A DNA stretch of 64,000 nucleotides. Source: Caulobacter vibrioides. Lineage in GTDB: Bacteria; Pseudomonadota; Alphaproteobacteria; Caulobacterales; Caulobacteraceae. Below, in pieces: positions 16,653 through 26,971 of this stretch (position 1 is the stretch's first letter; each line of letters begins with the position of its first letter). The notes below the pieces were generated by a model, which ran no database searches, was not told where the DNA came from, and saw only the letters and a program-made list of their open reading frames with translations. The DNA is taken from the NCBI RefSeq assembly GCF_002858865.1, contig NZ_PJRR01000016.1:62001-126000 (forward strand), written 5' to 3'. The translations under genes were made by a program, and so were the position numbers.

Positions 16653-18533
16653 ATGAACATCGTTATCGCCGTGGGCATCCTGGTCACGCTCGTGACCGGG
16701 ATCCCGGTTCTTCTTCAATTGCTGAAAGGCCATCCGCGCGGCCTGATCATCTGTTTCCTGGCCGAGATGTGGGAGCGCTTCTCCTACTACGGCATGCGCG
16801 CCATCCTGATCTTCTACCTGACGCAGCACTTCCTGTTCGATCCGAAGGCCGCGTCCGGGCACTACGGCTCGTACACCGCGCTCGTCTATCTGGTGCCGCT
16901 GATCGGCGGCTTCCTGGCCGACAAGTGGCTGGGCACGCGCAAGGCTGTGGCGTTCGGCGCCGTCCTGCTGGTGGCCGGCCACCTGGCCATGGCGATCGAG
17001 GGCAAGCCCGCCGTCCAGACCCTGACCTATCAGGGCGCGACCTACGAGTTCCAGGCCGAGGGCCGCGGTCAGAACCGCGAAGCCAAGCTGGTGGTCGACG
17101 GCAAGGCCTATGAGGTCGCCGCGACCAAGGTCGGCGATTTCGAGATCAAGGGCCTGCCCGCCAACGCGCCGCTGCCCGCCGTTCTGCCCAAGGCCGACTA
17201 CAAGCTGGACGTCGCGGGCCGCGACCCGCTGTACCTGAACATCTTCTGGTTCTCACTGTCGCTGATCATCCTGGGCGTCGGCTTCCTGAAGCCGAACATC
17301 TCGACCATCGTCGGCCAGCTCTATCCGCAGGGCGATCCGCGCCGCGATCCGGGCTTCACCCTCTACTACTACGGCATCAATCTGGGTTCGTTCTGGGCCT
17401 CGATCCTGTGCGGCCTGCTGGGCGTCAATGTCGGCTGGTGGGCGGGCTTTGGCCTCGCCGGCGTCGGCATGCTGGCCGGCTTCATCGTCTTCGTGCTGGG
17501 CAAGCCCTGGCTGGACGGCAAGGCCGAACCGCCGGAGCCCAAGGTGCTGAAGGAAAAGGTCGCCGGTCCGATCAACCGCGAACTGGCCATCTACGGCCTG
17601 TCTCTGGTGGGCCTCATCGGGATCTTCTTCCTGGTGCAGTTCAACGCCATCGTCGGGGTCGCCCTCAACATCGGCATCCTGGCCTCGCTGGGCTATATCG
17701 GCTTCTTCATGTTCACCAAGTGCGCCAAGGAAGAGCGCGAGCGCCTGGCGCTGGCCGTGTTCCTGATCTTCGGCGCGGTGGTGTTCTGGACCCTGTTTGA
17801 ACAGGCCGGCTCGTCGCTCAGCCTGTTCGCCGCCACCAATGTCCAGCTGGATCTGGTCCGCGAGCCGGTCCGGCTGTTCAGCGGCGCGGTGACCCTGGCC
17901 ACGCCTGACCAGCTGGCCAAGGCCGGCATCGACGCGGCCTCGACCTTCTGGGTCGACACCAGCTTCAACGCCCCGCAGACCCAGGCGCTGAACGCCGGCT
18001 GGATCCTGATCTTCGCGCCCGTGTTCGCGGCGGTGTGGACGTTCCTGGGCGCGCGCGGCAAGGACCCGAACCCGGTGATCAAGTTCGGCCTGGCCCTGAT
18101 CCAGGTCGGCGCCGGCTTCCTGCTGCTGCAGTGGGGCTCCACCTTCGCCGACGGCGCGTTCAAGCTGCCGCTGATCTTCCTGGTGCTGATGTACATGCTG
18201 CACACCACCGGCGAGCTGTGCATGTCGCCGGTCGGCCTGTCGCAGATGACCAAGCTGTCGCCCGCCTCGGTGGTGTCGTTCATGATGGCCGTCTGGTTCC
18301 TGGCCGTGGCCATCGCCCAGTGGGTCGGCGGCAAGATCGCCGGTCTGGCGGCCACCGAGACGGTCGGCGGCCAGGTGCTGGACCCCGGCGCGGCCCTGGC
18401 CGCGTCGCTGAAGGTCTTCAACATCATCGGCCTGGTGGCGGTGGCGATCGGGATCGGCTTCCTCTTGCTGTCGCCGGTCCTCAAGAAGTGGTCGCACGGC
18501 GCCGACAACGTCGGCGCGCCCAAGAAGGCCTAA
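16653..18533 (+). CDS. POT/PTR2 family proton-dependent oligopeptide transporter
   Basis: A 626-aa inner-membrane MFS transporter importing di- and tripeptides with protons. The POT hallmark EMWERFSYYG (ExxERFxYYG) is at about residues 38-47, and GFLKPNISTIVGQLY is the second family motif. Between the first helices and that motif lies a hydrophilic insert of about 80 residues (around 120-190; TYQGATYEFQAEGRG...), which makes the protein longer than typical 450-500-aa members. 12-14 helices are expected. Confidence 0.92.
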   Translation: MNIVIAVGILVTLVTGIPVLLQLLKGHPRGLIICFLAEMWERFSYYGMRAILIFYLTQHFLFDPKAASGHYGSYTALVYLVPLIGGFLADKWLGTRKAVAFGAVLLVAGHLAMAIEGKPAVQTLTYQGATYEFQAEGRGQNREAKLVVDGKAYEVAATKVGDFEIKGLPANAPLPAVLPKADYKLDVAGRDPLYLNIFWFSLSLIILGVGFLKPNISTIVGQLYPQGDPRRDPGFTLYYYGINLGSFWASILCGLLGVNVGWWAGFGLAGVGMLAGFIVFVLGKPWLDGKAEPPEPKVLKEKVAGPINRELAIYGLSLVGLIGIFFLVQFNAIVGVALNIGILASLGYIGFFMFTKCAKEERERLALAVFLIFGAVVFWTLFEQAGSSLSLFAATNVQLDLVREPVRLFSGAVTLATPDQLAKAGIDAASTFWVDTSFNAPQTQALNAGWILIFAPVFAAVWTFLGARGKDPNPVIKFGLALIQVGAGFLLLQWGSTFADGAFKLPLIFLVLMYMLHTTGELCMSPVGLSQMTKLSPASVVSFMMAVWFLAVAIAQWVGGKIAGLAATETVGGQVLDPGAALAASLKVFNIIGLVAVAIGIGFLLLSPVLKKWSHGADNVGAPKKA

Positions 18534-18543
18534 GGCGGCGTCC

Positions 18544-18582
18544 TAAGCAAAGAGGGGCCCCGGCGACGATCCGGGGCCCCTC
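18544..18582 (-). terminator. Strong rho-independent terminator on minus strand
   Basis: Perfect 12-bp stem GAGGGGCCCCGG / CCGGGGCCCCTC with a 7-nt loop at 18552-18582. Read on the minus strand it is followed by TCTTTGCTTA; on the plus strand no T-tract follows. It could still help terminate the POT transcript from the plus side, but its orientation points to a minus-strand transcript from the 18590-18740 region. Confidence 0.75.
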
Positions 18583-18740
18583 GCGGAGACGTGGAGGGGA
18601 CCACGTCTCACCTTCGGGTGAGACGGTCCTCGCGGTGGCTCAAACCGCGGGGACCGCTTCCGCTCCCAACCCGAACGGTCAGGACAATGGCGTCCTGGGT
18701 TCGACGGTGCCTCTCGGCTCCCCTTGAGGGAAGTTACAAG
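18545..18740 (-). ncRNA. Candidate structured intergenic RNA
   Basis: A 195-nt stretch with no credible ORF but dense self-complementarity, ending in the minus-strand terminator. Stems include GTCTCACC-ttcg-GGTGAGAC, GGTCC(t)CGCGGT-ggctcaa-ACCGCG(g)GGACC, an AACCC/GGGTT plus AGGAC/GTCCT hairpin, and GGGGA(g)CCG pairing with CGGTCCCC. The GGTCC strand can pair in two alternative ways. It does not show tmRNA, RNase P or SRP signature sequences. A 6S-like RNA is possible but unproven. The 5' end is approximate. Confidence 0.5.
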
Positions 18741-18820
18741 CCGGACAGGTGGATTAAACCTTTGCAAGGTGGCGCCGGGCCGCGACCCGTCCGCCGTGGG
18801 GCCCAGGCGCAGGTGAGGTT

Positions 18821-19318
18821 ATGAGCCGACTTTCGATCCCCCTCGCCCTCGCTGATCTGAACGCGCCTGACGGCGCGGCGCTGCTGGCGCTGAACAACGC
18901 CCACGCCGTGGAATTGTCCTGGCTGGAGCCCGAGCGGCTGGCGCATCTGGTCGCGCAGGCGTTTCTGGCGCGGCGTGTCGGCGTGGCCGACGCCCTCTTG
19001 CTGACCTTCGACCAGGACGCCGACTACGACAGCCCCAACTTCCTGTGGTTTCGCGAGCGCTATCCGACGTTCGTCTATGTCGACCGCGTCGTCGTCGCCG
19101 ACAGCGCGCGGGGCAGGGGGCTGGCCAAGGCGCTCTATGACGACCTCTTCGCCGCAGCCACGGCGGCGGGCCACGCGCGGATCGTCTGTGAGGTCAATTC
19201 CGACCCGCCCAACCCCGCCTCGGACGCCTTCCATGCGGCGCTCGGCTTTGTCCCGGTGGGGACGGCCGAGATCCATGGCGGGAAGAAGACGGTGACGTAT
19301 CTGGAGCGGCGGCTTTAG
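18821..19318 (+). CDS. GNAT family N-acetyltransferase
   Basis: A 165-aa acetyltransferase with the acetyl-CoA site VVADSARGRGLAKALYDDLF (motif A, RGRGLA) near residue 95 and C-terminal DAFHAALGFVPVGTAEI. An acceptor substrate cannot be inferred. ATG at 18821 follows the structured RNA candidate, with AGGT just upstream. The gene ends shortly before a palindromic repeat. Confidence 0.87.
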   Translation: MSRLSIPLALADLNAPDGAALLALNNAHAVELSWLEPERLAHLVAQAFLARRVGVADALLLTFDQDADYDSPNFLWFRERYPTFVYVDRVVVADSARGRGLAKALYDDLFAAATAAGHARIVCEVNSDPPNPASDAFHAALGFVPVGTAEIHGGKKTVTYLERRL

Positions 19319-19327
19319 CGCTGAGAA

Positions 19328-19470
19328 GCGCCCCCCCCCCGTCGCATCGCCTACCGGCGTTGCGCCACCTCCCCCGCGAGCGGGGCAGGAAGCTCTGAGT
19401 GATCGCTCTCCTCACCCGTGAAACGGGGGAGGTGGCGCGCTGCGGATACGCGGCGTGACGGTGGGGGCGC
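19328..19470. repeat. GCGCCCCC-type inverted repeat, copy 2
   Basis: Same family as 13029-13162: outer arms of C-rich and G-rich sequence (GCGCCCCC, GGGGGCGC), inner CACCTCCCCCGC facing GGGGGAGGTGGCGC, and a GGGGCAGGAAG core. The left end carries a run of twelve C. Lies between the converging GNAT and tldD genes. Confidence 0.85.
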
Positions 19471-19484
19471 TTTCGGACGTCCCC

Positions 19485-20921
19485 TTAGACCGCCGTCCCG
19501 CCCACGGTCAGGCCGGTGATCTTCAGCGACGGCTGGCCCACGCCCACCGGCACGCCTTGGCCCGACTTGCCGCAGACGCCGATACCGGGGTCGAAGTCGA
19601 AGTCGTTGCCGATCATCGTCACGCGGGTCAGCGCGCTGGGGCCATCGCCGATCAGGGTGGCGCCCTTCACGGGGGCGGTGATCTTGCCGTCTTCGACGAG
19701 GTAGGCCTCGGTGCACTGGAAGACGAACTTGCCGTTGGTGATGTCGACCTGGCCGCCGCCGAAATTGGCGCAGTAGAGGCCGCGCTTCAGCGAGGCGATC
19801 ATCTCTTGCGGATCGTGCTCGCCGGCCAGCATGCCGGTGTTGGTCATGCGCGGCATGGGCATGTGGGCGTAGGACTGACGGCGGCCGTTGCCGGTGGCCT
19901 TCATGCCCATCAGGCGGGCGCTCATCCGATCGTGCATGTAGCCGACGAGAATGCCGTCCTCGATCAGGATGGTGCGCTCGGTGGGGGTGCCCTCGTCATC
20001 GACCGTCAGAGAGCCGCGGCGACCGGGGATCGATCCGTCGTCGAAGACGGTGACGCCGGGGGCGGCCACGCGCTCGCCGATGCGGCCTGAAAAGGCGCTG
20101 ATGCCCTTGCGGTTGAAGTCGCCTTCCAGGCCGTGGCCGACGGCCTCGTGCAGCAGCACGCCGTTCCAGCCCGGACCCAGCACCACGTCCATCTCGCCGG
20201 CGGGGCAGGCGACGGCGTCCAGATTCACCAGCGCCATGCGCAGGGCCTCATCGACCTGATCCTGCCACTTGTCGGGGCTGATCCAGGCGGCGAAGCCGGC
20301 GCGGCCGCCGGCGCCGGACGAGCCGCTCTCGCGGCGGCCGTCCTTCTCGACGGTGACCTGGACATTGACGCGCACCAGCGGGCGGACGTCCCGGATCAGC
20401 CGGCCGTCGGCGCGCAGGATCTCGACGACGCGGCGCTCGCCGGCCATCGAGGCCATCACTTGCACGACGCGCGGATCGCGGGCGCGGGCGAAGGCGTCGA
20501 TCTCCTGCAGCAGGGCGACCTTGTCGGAGAAGTCCGGCGCGCTGACCGGATTGTCCTCGCCATAGAGTTTCTCGTTGGTGGCGCGCGGTCCTTCGGCGCT
20601 GACGCCGGCGTGCCCGCGCTTGGCCAGGCTCGCCGAATCAGAGGCGCGGCGGATGGCGGCCTCGGAAATCTCGGCGGCGTGGGCGTAGCCTGCCGTCTCG
20701 CCGGCCACCACGCGCAGGCCAAAGCCCTCGCCCGAATCGTAGGAGGCGCTCTTGAGGCGTCCATCGTCGAAGACGAAGGCCTCGCTCTCGGAGCGTTCGA
20801 GGAACAGTTCGCCGTCGTCGGCGCCGGCCAGGGCTTCGCCCAGGATCGCGCGGGCGCGGTCAGGATCGACGCCGGCTGCGTCCAGGATCGAAAGGGAAGA
20901 GGCGGGGATCGGAGCGTTCAT
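19485..20921 (-). CDS. tldD: Metalloprotease TldD
   Basis: A 478-aa TldD-type zinc protease that, with PmbA/TldE, trims peptides and degrades unfolded chains in the cytosol. The zinc motif LLHEAVGHGLEGD (HExxxH) is near residue 260, and the C-terminal GVCGKSGQGVPVGVGQPSL block is typical. The start is the internal ATG at 20921 (MNAPIPASSLSIL), not the upstream in-frame start. No tldE partner is in the window. Confidence 0.93.
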   Translation of the reverse strand: MNAPIPASSLSILDAAGVDPDRARAILGEALAGADDGELFLERSESEAFVFDDGRLKSASYDSGEGFGLRVVAGETAGYAHAAEISEAAIRRASDSASLAKRGHAGVSAEGPRATNEKLYGEDNPVSAPDFSDKVALLQEIDAFARARDPRVVQVMASMAGERRVVEILRADGRLIRDVRPLVRVNVQVTVEKDGRRESGSSGAGGRAGFAAWISPDKWQDQVDEALRMALVNLDAVACPAGEMDVVLGPGWNGVLLHEAVGHGLEGDFNRKGISAFSGRIGERVAAPGVTVFDDGSIPGRRGSLTVDDEGTPTERTILIEDGILVGYMHDRMSARLMGMKATGNGRRQSYAHMPMPRMTNTGMLAGEHDPQEMIASLKRGLYCANFGGGQVDITNGKFVFQCTEAYLVEDGKITAPVKGATLIGDGPSALTRVTMIGNDFDFDPGIGVCGKSGQGVPVGVGQPSLKITGLTVGGTAV

Positions 20922-20977
20922 GGTCCTACAGGTAAGACTTCCGAACGCGCTCGTCACCCCGCCCCTTTTGTCGCGGA

Positions 20978-21793
20978 TCAGTACTCGCGGCGGATATCGC
21001 CCGAGCCGGTGATCTCGCTGGTCACCGACTTGGGCTCGGTGCGCAGCTCGACATCGCCGCTGCCGGAGATGTCGATCTTGGCCTTGTCCGTGGCGAAGAC
21101 CGCGCCGCCGCCGCTGCCCGAGACGTCGATGGTGGCGTCCTTGGCCTTCAGCGCGGCCAGGTCGGCATAGCCCGAGCCGGCGTTGTCGACGGTGACCGTC
21201 TCGGTCTTGCCCTCGGCCTCGACGTCGCCGCTGCCCGAGATATCCAGCCCCAGGGCCGGGTGCTCGTAGCGGCGGATATCGAGATCGCCCGAGCCGCGCA
21301 CCTCGAAGCGGGTGACGTCGGGCGCCACGACCGTGATCTTCATCCGGTCGCGATCGCTACGCACCTGCAGCCCGTCCGGGCCCAAGGTCATGACGGCGCT
21401 GTCGGCCAGATTGATGTCGTCGAGGCTGATGCGGCCGCCGTCGACCTTCAGGCGATCGACATAGGTCTTGGGCCCGGAGACGACGATCTTGGCCTCTGCG
21501 CCTTGGACGAAGACGACGTCGACCGGCAGGTCGATGATCAGCGTGTCCTTGCCCGTCCAGGGCAGGGTGCGATCGACCATCGGCGACGGCGCTCCGCCGG
21601 CGCCAACGTGGCGGACGGTGTGGATCACCTTGCCGTTGTCGTCGGTGATGGTCACCGAGGCGCTGTCCCCAAACGGGATCGTCCAGCCTTTGGTCATCAG
21701 TTCAGGGCCGGCGATGGCCGCCACCCCAGCGAAGCAACCGACCGCGAGGGCGAAGCTCGCCCCGGCGACGATGAGCGTATTGCGGATCAACAT
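20978..21793 (-). CDS. Exported DUF4097-like beta-repeat protein
   Basis: A 271-aa protein with an N-terminal signal or anchor (LIVAGASFALAVGCFAGVAAIAG). The rest consists of repeated beta segments carrying GSGD or GSG turns (RGSGDLDI, SGSGDVEAE, SGSGGGAVF, SGSGDVELR, TGSGDIRRE), the pattern of DUF4097 / GIN-type beta-helix proteins. Function unknown. It is the last gene of a padR-DUF1700-DUF4097 set; GAGGGG lies upstream of the ATG and only 17 bp separate it from the previous gene. Confidence 0.78.
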   Translation of the reverse strand: MLIRNTLIVAGASFALAVGCFAGVAAIAGPELMTKGWTIPFGDSASVTITDDNGKVIHTVRHVGAGGAPSPMVDRTLPWTGKDTLIIDLPVDVVFVQGAEAKIVVSGPKTYVDRLKVDGGRISLDDINLADSAVMTLGPDGLQVRSDRDRMKITVVAPDVTRFEVRGSGDLDIRRYEHPALGLDISGSGDVEAEGKTETVTVDNAGSGYADLAALKAKDATIDVSGSGGGAVFATDKAKIDISGSGDVELRTEPKSVTSEITGSGDIRREY

Positions 21794-21810
21794 GGTCCCC
21801 TCCTCTCCGC

Positions 21811-22374
21811 TCAAGCTTGTTCCATGGCCGGCTTCAGCAGCCGGAAGTGCAGGCGGGCGTACCAGACGACCGCATTGAAGACCCCGACCGTCACCACCGT
21901 CAGCAGCGAGCCGATGAAGGTGGCCACGCCCATCAGGCCGATGCCCGTCAGGAAGGCGGTGATCGGCCCTCCGGGCGGCGAGGCCAGCGGACCTGCGGCG
22001 AAGATGAAGCCGCCGACGAAGAAGATCGTCACCACGGCGACCAGGAAGCCGAACAGCGTGGCCAGCACGCCCATCAGCAGGGGCAGCAGGAAGATCACGT
22101 CGATGGCCCCCAGGCCGATCAAGGCGATGATCGCGGCCATGGCGTTGGACGGGGTCTTCTTCTCCTCCCACTGCTTGAGGCCGGCCTCGGCGCGCAGCTC
22201 GCGGGCCAGGCGATCGGGATCGCCCAGGGCGGCGGCGACCTCGGCCTCGGTGCGACCGGCGGCCTGGGCGTCGGCGAAGTGCGCCTCGTGATCGGCGACG
22301 ATGTCGGCGATCGTGGTGGCCGGCAGGCCCGACAGGCCCCGGCGCAGGCGGGTGATGAACTCGGCGCGGGTCAT
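21811..22374 (-). CDS. DUF1700 (HAAS) family membrane protein
   Basis: A 187-aa protein starting MTRAEFITRLRRGLSGLP. Residues 1-70 form the soluble HAAS-type helical domain (ADHEAHFADAQAAGRTEAEVAAALGDPDRLARELR), followed by about four membrane helices. In other bacteria these proteins pair with PadR regulators; the mechanism is unclear. Its ATG overlaps the padR stop by 4 nt. Confidence 0.85.
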   Translation of the reverse strand: MTRAEFITRLRRGLSGLPATTIADIVADHEAHFADAQAAGRTEAEVAAALGDPDRLARELRAEAGLKQWEEKKTPSNAMAAIIALIGLGAIDVIFLLPLLMGVLATLFGFLVAVVTIFFVGGFIFAAGPLASPPGGPITAFLTGIGLMGVATFIGSLLTVVTVGVFNAVVWYARLHFRLLKPAMEQA

Positions 22375-22697
22375 GCAGCGGCTCCCACGATGTTGTTCAC
22401 CGCGGTGGCGAACGCGGTCCATTCGGCCTTCTGCTGCGCCAGGCTCTCGCGCCCGGCGGCGGTGAGGCGGTAGTATTTGCGCGGCGGGCCGCTCTGGCTT
22501 TCCACCAGATAGGTCTCGACCAGGCCATCCGACTGCATGCGGCGCATCAGCGGATAGATCGTCCCTTCCCCCATATCGATGTCCCTCGTGAGCCTGCTGG
22601 CGATCTCGTAGGCGTAGCTGTCGGCGTGCGAGAGCAGGGCCAGCACACAGAGCGCCAGCACGCCTTTCTTCAGTTGGATTTCAATTGTTTCCGGCAC
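22371..22697 (-). CDS. PadR family transcriptional regulator
   Basis: A 108-aa winged-helix regulator, GTG start at 22697 (VPETIEIQLKKGVL). Core PadR features: LALLSHADSYAYEIASRL, GEGTIYPLMRRMQSDGLVETY and the wing SGPPRKYYRLTAAGRESL. It probably represses its own operon with the DUF1700 and DUF4097-like genes; no ligand can be named. A GTACCG-cc-CGGTAC palindrome lies 30 bp upstream of the start. Confidence 0.9.
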   Translation of the reverse strand: MPETIEIQLKKGVLALCVLALLSHADSYAYEIASRLTRDIDMGEGTIYPLMRRMQSDGLVETYLVESQSGPPRKYYRLTAAGRESLAQQKAEWTAFATAVNNIVGAAA

Positions 22698-22726
22698 GGC
22701 GTCCTTGCCTCCGTTGATGCTCCCTT

Positions 22727-22740
22727 GTACCGCCCGGTAC
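22727..22740. promoter_or_regulatory. Candidate PadR operator palindrome
   Basis: GTACCG-CC-CGGTAC, 6-bp arms with a 2-bp spacer, 30 bp upstream of the padR start and followed by a partial repeat (GCGGTGCAAGGTACC). Position fits an autoregulatory site. Assignment to PadR is inference. Confidence 0.45.
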
Positions 22741-23071
22741 TGAGCGGTGCAAGGTACCTACTCATGAATGATACGTAATGATCCGGACGCCGAATCCGGG
22801 GGTTTCTGAGAGGCATTCGCGACTGAACCCCCTCGGGGCGGGGGTTACGGGCTGTTCCCATGCTCAGCGCGTGGGCTCTGGCGCTTGGCAAGGGCTGGCG
22901 ATGCGCGTATGCAGCCTCCGGACCGACAATCGGGCGGGCTGGGCGTCGACACGCGACTCATTTTGAGCAAAGTCGATTGCGCAGGACCTTATCGACAGTC
23001 GTAATGTGCATGTCGGCGCGGCGCGGGCCTTGATCGGGCTCAAATCGCCGCCGAAACGGGCCGTGAGGGAT
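22741..23071. other. Upstream region of the cytochrome oxidase operon
   Basis: 331 bp between the padR control region and coxB. GC-rich stretches with short self-complementary blocks (for example CCCCCTCGGGGCGGGGG near 22829) and an AT-rich patch (ATTTTGAGCAAAGTCG near 22960) that may carry the cox promoter. I found no clear FNR/FixK box. The ribosome site GTGAGGGAT precedes coxB. Confidence 0.45.
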
Positions 23072-24001
23072 ATGAAGGCGCAATTTTCGGGGATTCGGCG
23101 GATCATGACGGGCGCGTCCGCCCTCGCCGCTACGATGATGTTCGCGGGACACGCGCTCGCGGAAGATCTGATGGGCCAGCCGACGCCGGGGGCCATCGAC
23201 CTCCAGCCGGCCGCGTCGGAGCTGAAGCACCACGCGATCTGGTTCCATGACTGGATCCTGATGCCGATCATCACGGCCATCACCCTGCTGGTGCTGGGCC
23301 TGCTGATCTGGATCGTTGTTCGCTACAACAAGAAGGCGAACCCGGTCGCCGCCAAGTTCAGCCACAACACCATGATCGAGGTGATCTGGACGGTCGTGCC
23401 GGTCGCGATCCTGATGGTCATCGCCATCTTCTCGTTCCGCCTGCTGTTCCACTACAACGACATGCCCAAGCCGGACCTGACCGTGAAGGCCACGGGCTAT
23501 CAGTGGTACTGGGGCTACGAGTACCCGGACCAGAAGGTCAGCGAAATCATCTCGCTGCCGCTGACCAAGGAACAGGCCGAGGCCAAGAAGGTCCCGTATC
23601 TGCTGGCCGCCGACAACGCGATGGTCGTTCCGGTGAACAAGGTCGTCCGGGTTCAGGTCACCGCCGCCGACGTGATCCACGCCTTCGCCCTGCCGGCCTT
23701 CGGTCTGAAGACCGACGCGATTCCCGGCCGCCTGAACGAAACCTGGTTCAAGGCCGATCGCACCGGCGTGTTCTACGGCCAGTGCTCGGAGCTGTGCGGC
23801 GTCGACCACGCCTTCATGCCGATCGAGATCAAGGTCGTGACCCAAGCCGAGTTCGACGCCTGGGTTAAGGCCAAGACCGCTCCGCCCGCGCCTGCGGCCG
23901 CTCCGGCTGAAGCCCCCGCGGCTTCGGGCGCGACCCCCGCCTCGGCTCCGGCCGCCCCCGCTTCCGTTCCGGCCGCGGCTCCTGCCGCGCCGGCGGCCTA
24001 A
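23072..24001 (+). CDS. coxB: Cytochrome c oxidase subunit II
   Basis: A 309-aa subunit of the aa3-type oxidase that accepts electrons from cytochrome c. It has a signal peptide (MKAQFSGIRR...GHALA), two membrane helices (residues about 65-90 and 110-135) and a periplasmic cupredoxin domain with the CuA site GQCSELCGVDHAFMPI (two Cys, His, Met) plus the aromatic patch YQWYWGYEYP. The last 40 residues are an Ala/Pro-rich tail with no known role. ATG 23072 is chosen over an upstream start because GAGGGA precedes it. Confidence 0.96.
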   Translation: MKAQFSGIRRIMTGASALAATMMFAGHALAEDLMGQPTPGAIDLQPAASELKHHAIWFHDWILMPIITAITLLVLGLLIWIVVRYNKKANPVAAKFSHNTMIEVIWTVVPVAILMVIAIFSFRLLFHYNDMPKPDLTVKATGYQWYWGYEYPDQKVSEIISLPLTKEQAEAKKVPYLLAADNAMVVPVNKVVRVQVTAADVIHAFALPAFGLKTDAIPGRLNETWFKADRTGVFYGQCSELCGVDHAFMPIEIKVVTQAEFDAWVKAKTAPPAPAAAPAEAPAASGATPASAPAAPASVPAAAPAAPAA

Positions 24002-24015
24002 GAATACGATCGTAG

Positions 24016-25686
<1,671 letters not shown>

Positions 25687-25721
25687 GGTGAACCGTCGTC
25701 CGTAACCGGACCTAAAAAGGG

Positions 25722-25761
25722 GGGGCGCGGGCGGGATCCTTAAGGGTCCGGGCCGCGCCCC
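25722..25761. terminator. Intercistronic hairpin between coxA and ctaB
   Basis: Stem GGGGCGCGG / CCGCGCCCC around a 22-nt middle that contains GGATCC and GGGTCC. On the plus strand no T-tract follows, so it may be a stabilising or attenuating hairpin that allows partial read-through to ctaB rather than a full stop. Confidence 0.5.
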
Positions 25762-25793
25762 TCGCCTGTTCAAGACCTGTATGTTTTGGATCG

Positions 25794-26813
25794 ATGTCAA
25801 AGACAGCCGCCATGACGTCTGACAGCGCCGAGACGACCCCGCTGCGGGATTCGTCGGAAACCGCCCGCTGGCAGGACTATTTTCAGCTGATGAAGCCGCG
25901 CGTCATGTCGCTGGTGGTCTTCACCGGTCTGACGGGCCTCCTGGCCGCGCGCGCGCCGATCCATCCCGTGCTGGCCGCCATCGCCGTGCTCTGCATCGCC
26001 GTGGGCGCGGGCGCCTCGGGCGCGCTCAACATGTGGTACGACGCCGACATCGACCAGAAGATGCGCCGCACGCGCGGCCGCCCCGTTCCGGCCGGCAAGA
26101 TCAAGGGCGAGGAAGCCGCCTCGCTGGGCGTGGTTTTGTCCCTGCTGTCGGTGATGTTCCTGGGCTTCGCGGTCAATTGGCTGGCCGCCGGCCTCCTGGC
26201 CTTCACGATCGTCTTCTACGCGGTCGTCTACACGATGTGGCTCAAGCGCTGGACGGCGCAGAACATCGTCATCGGCGGCCTTGCGGGCGCGCTGCCGCCC
26301 GCCATCGGCTGGGCCGCCGCCACGGGCTCGGCGCCCCTGAACGCCTGGCTGATGGTGGCGATCATCTTCTTCTGGACGCCGCCGCACTTCTGGGCGCTGT
26401 CGCTGTATGTCACCACCGACTACGCCAAGGCCGGCGTGCCGATGCTGCCCGTGGTCAAGGGCGCGCGCGAGACGCGCAAGCAGATCCTGCTCTACAGCCT
26501 GATCCTGTTCCCGATCTGCCTGTCGCCGGTGCTGACGGGCCTGGGCGGCCCGATCTATCTGGCCGTGTCGGGTCTTGGTGGCCTCGTTTTCCTGCTGCTG
26601 GCCTGGCGCGTGTTCGCCAGCAAGGCCGGCGACGCCGCCGATCCGCGCGTAGCCGACCGCGCCCTCTATGACGTCACCGAGGATGAGAAGGCCGCCGGGG
26701 CCAAGGCCGCCCGCAATCTGTTCGCCTTCTCGATTCTCTACCTCTTCGCCCTGTTCGCCGCCCTGCTGGGCGAGGCGGTCACGGGCGTTCGCCCCTTGGA
26801 GCTCCTGAAGTGA
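25794..26813 (+). CDS. ctaB: Protoheme IX farnesyltransferase (heme O synthase)
   Basis: Inner-membrane prenyltransferase converting heme B to heme O for the aa3 oxidase. 339 aa, about nine helices. The Asp motif [19 protein letters not shown] near residue 83 and the [13 protein letters not shown] segment are diagnostic. It starts [11 protein letters not shown]; an inner ATG seven codons in is possible. Stop overlaps the start of the 53-aa gene by 4 nt (GTGA). Confidence 0.95.
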   Translation: MSKTAAMTSDSAETTPLRDSSETARWQDYFQLMKPRVMSLVVFTGLTGLLAARAPIHPVLAAIAVLCIAVGAGASGALNMWYDADIDQKMRRTRGRPVPAGKIKGEEAASLGVVLSLLSVMFLGFAVNWLAAGLLAFTIVFYAVVYTMWLKRWTAQNIVIGGLAGALPPAIGWAAATGSAPLNAWLMVAIIFFWTPPHFWALSLYVTTDYAKAGVPMLPVVKGARETRKQILLYSLILFPICLSPVLTGLGGPIYLAVSGLGGLVFLLLAWRVFASKAGDAADPRVADRALYDVTEDEKAAGAKAARNLFAFSILYLFALFAALLGEAVTGVRPLELLK

Positions 26814-26971
26814 ATCAACCGGTCGAAACCGACGCGGCGCAACAGGCCGCCAAGAAAGCCCGTGACGGACGCAACCTGGCCCTCGCCTTGGGCCTGGTCG
26901 CCTTCGTCGTTCTCGTGTTCGTGGTCACCCTCGTGAGGCTCGGCGGAAATGTCGCAAAACCCCACATCTAA
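26810..26971 (+). CDS. Small single-pass protein in the cox operon (CoxF-like), 53 aa
   Basis: A short GTG-start ORF ([16 protein letters not shown]...) with a polar N-terminus and one membrane segment [20 protein letters not shown]. It overlaps ctaB by 4 nt at its start and ctaG by 23 nt at its end, so it is translationally locked into the oxidase operon. A small protein in this place is common in alphaproteobacteria and is often called CoxF; role unknown, probably in oxidase assembly or stability. Confidence 0.8.
   Translation: MNQPVETDAAQQAAKKARDGRNLALALGLVAFVVLVFVVTLVRLGGNVAKPHI

Noticed and set aside
18543..18767. Minus-strand 74-aa frame in the structured RNA region
   Set aside because: Covers strong hairpins, lacks a ribosome site and has biased Pro/Arg/Ser content; an RNA gene explains the region better.
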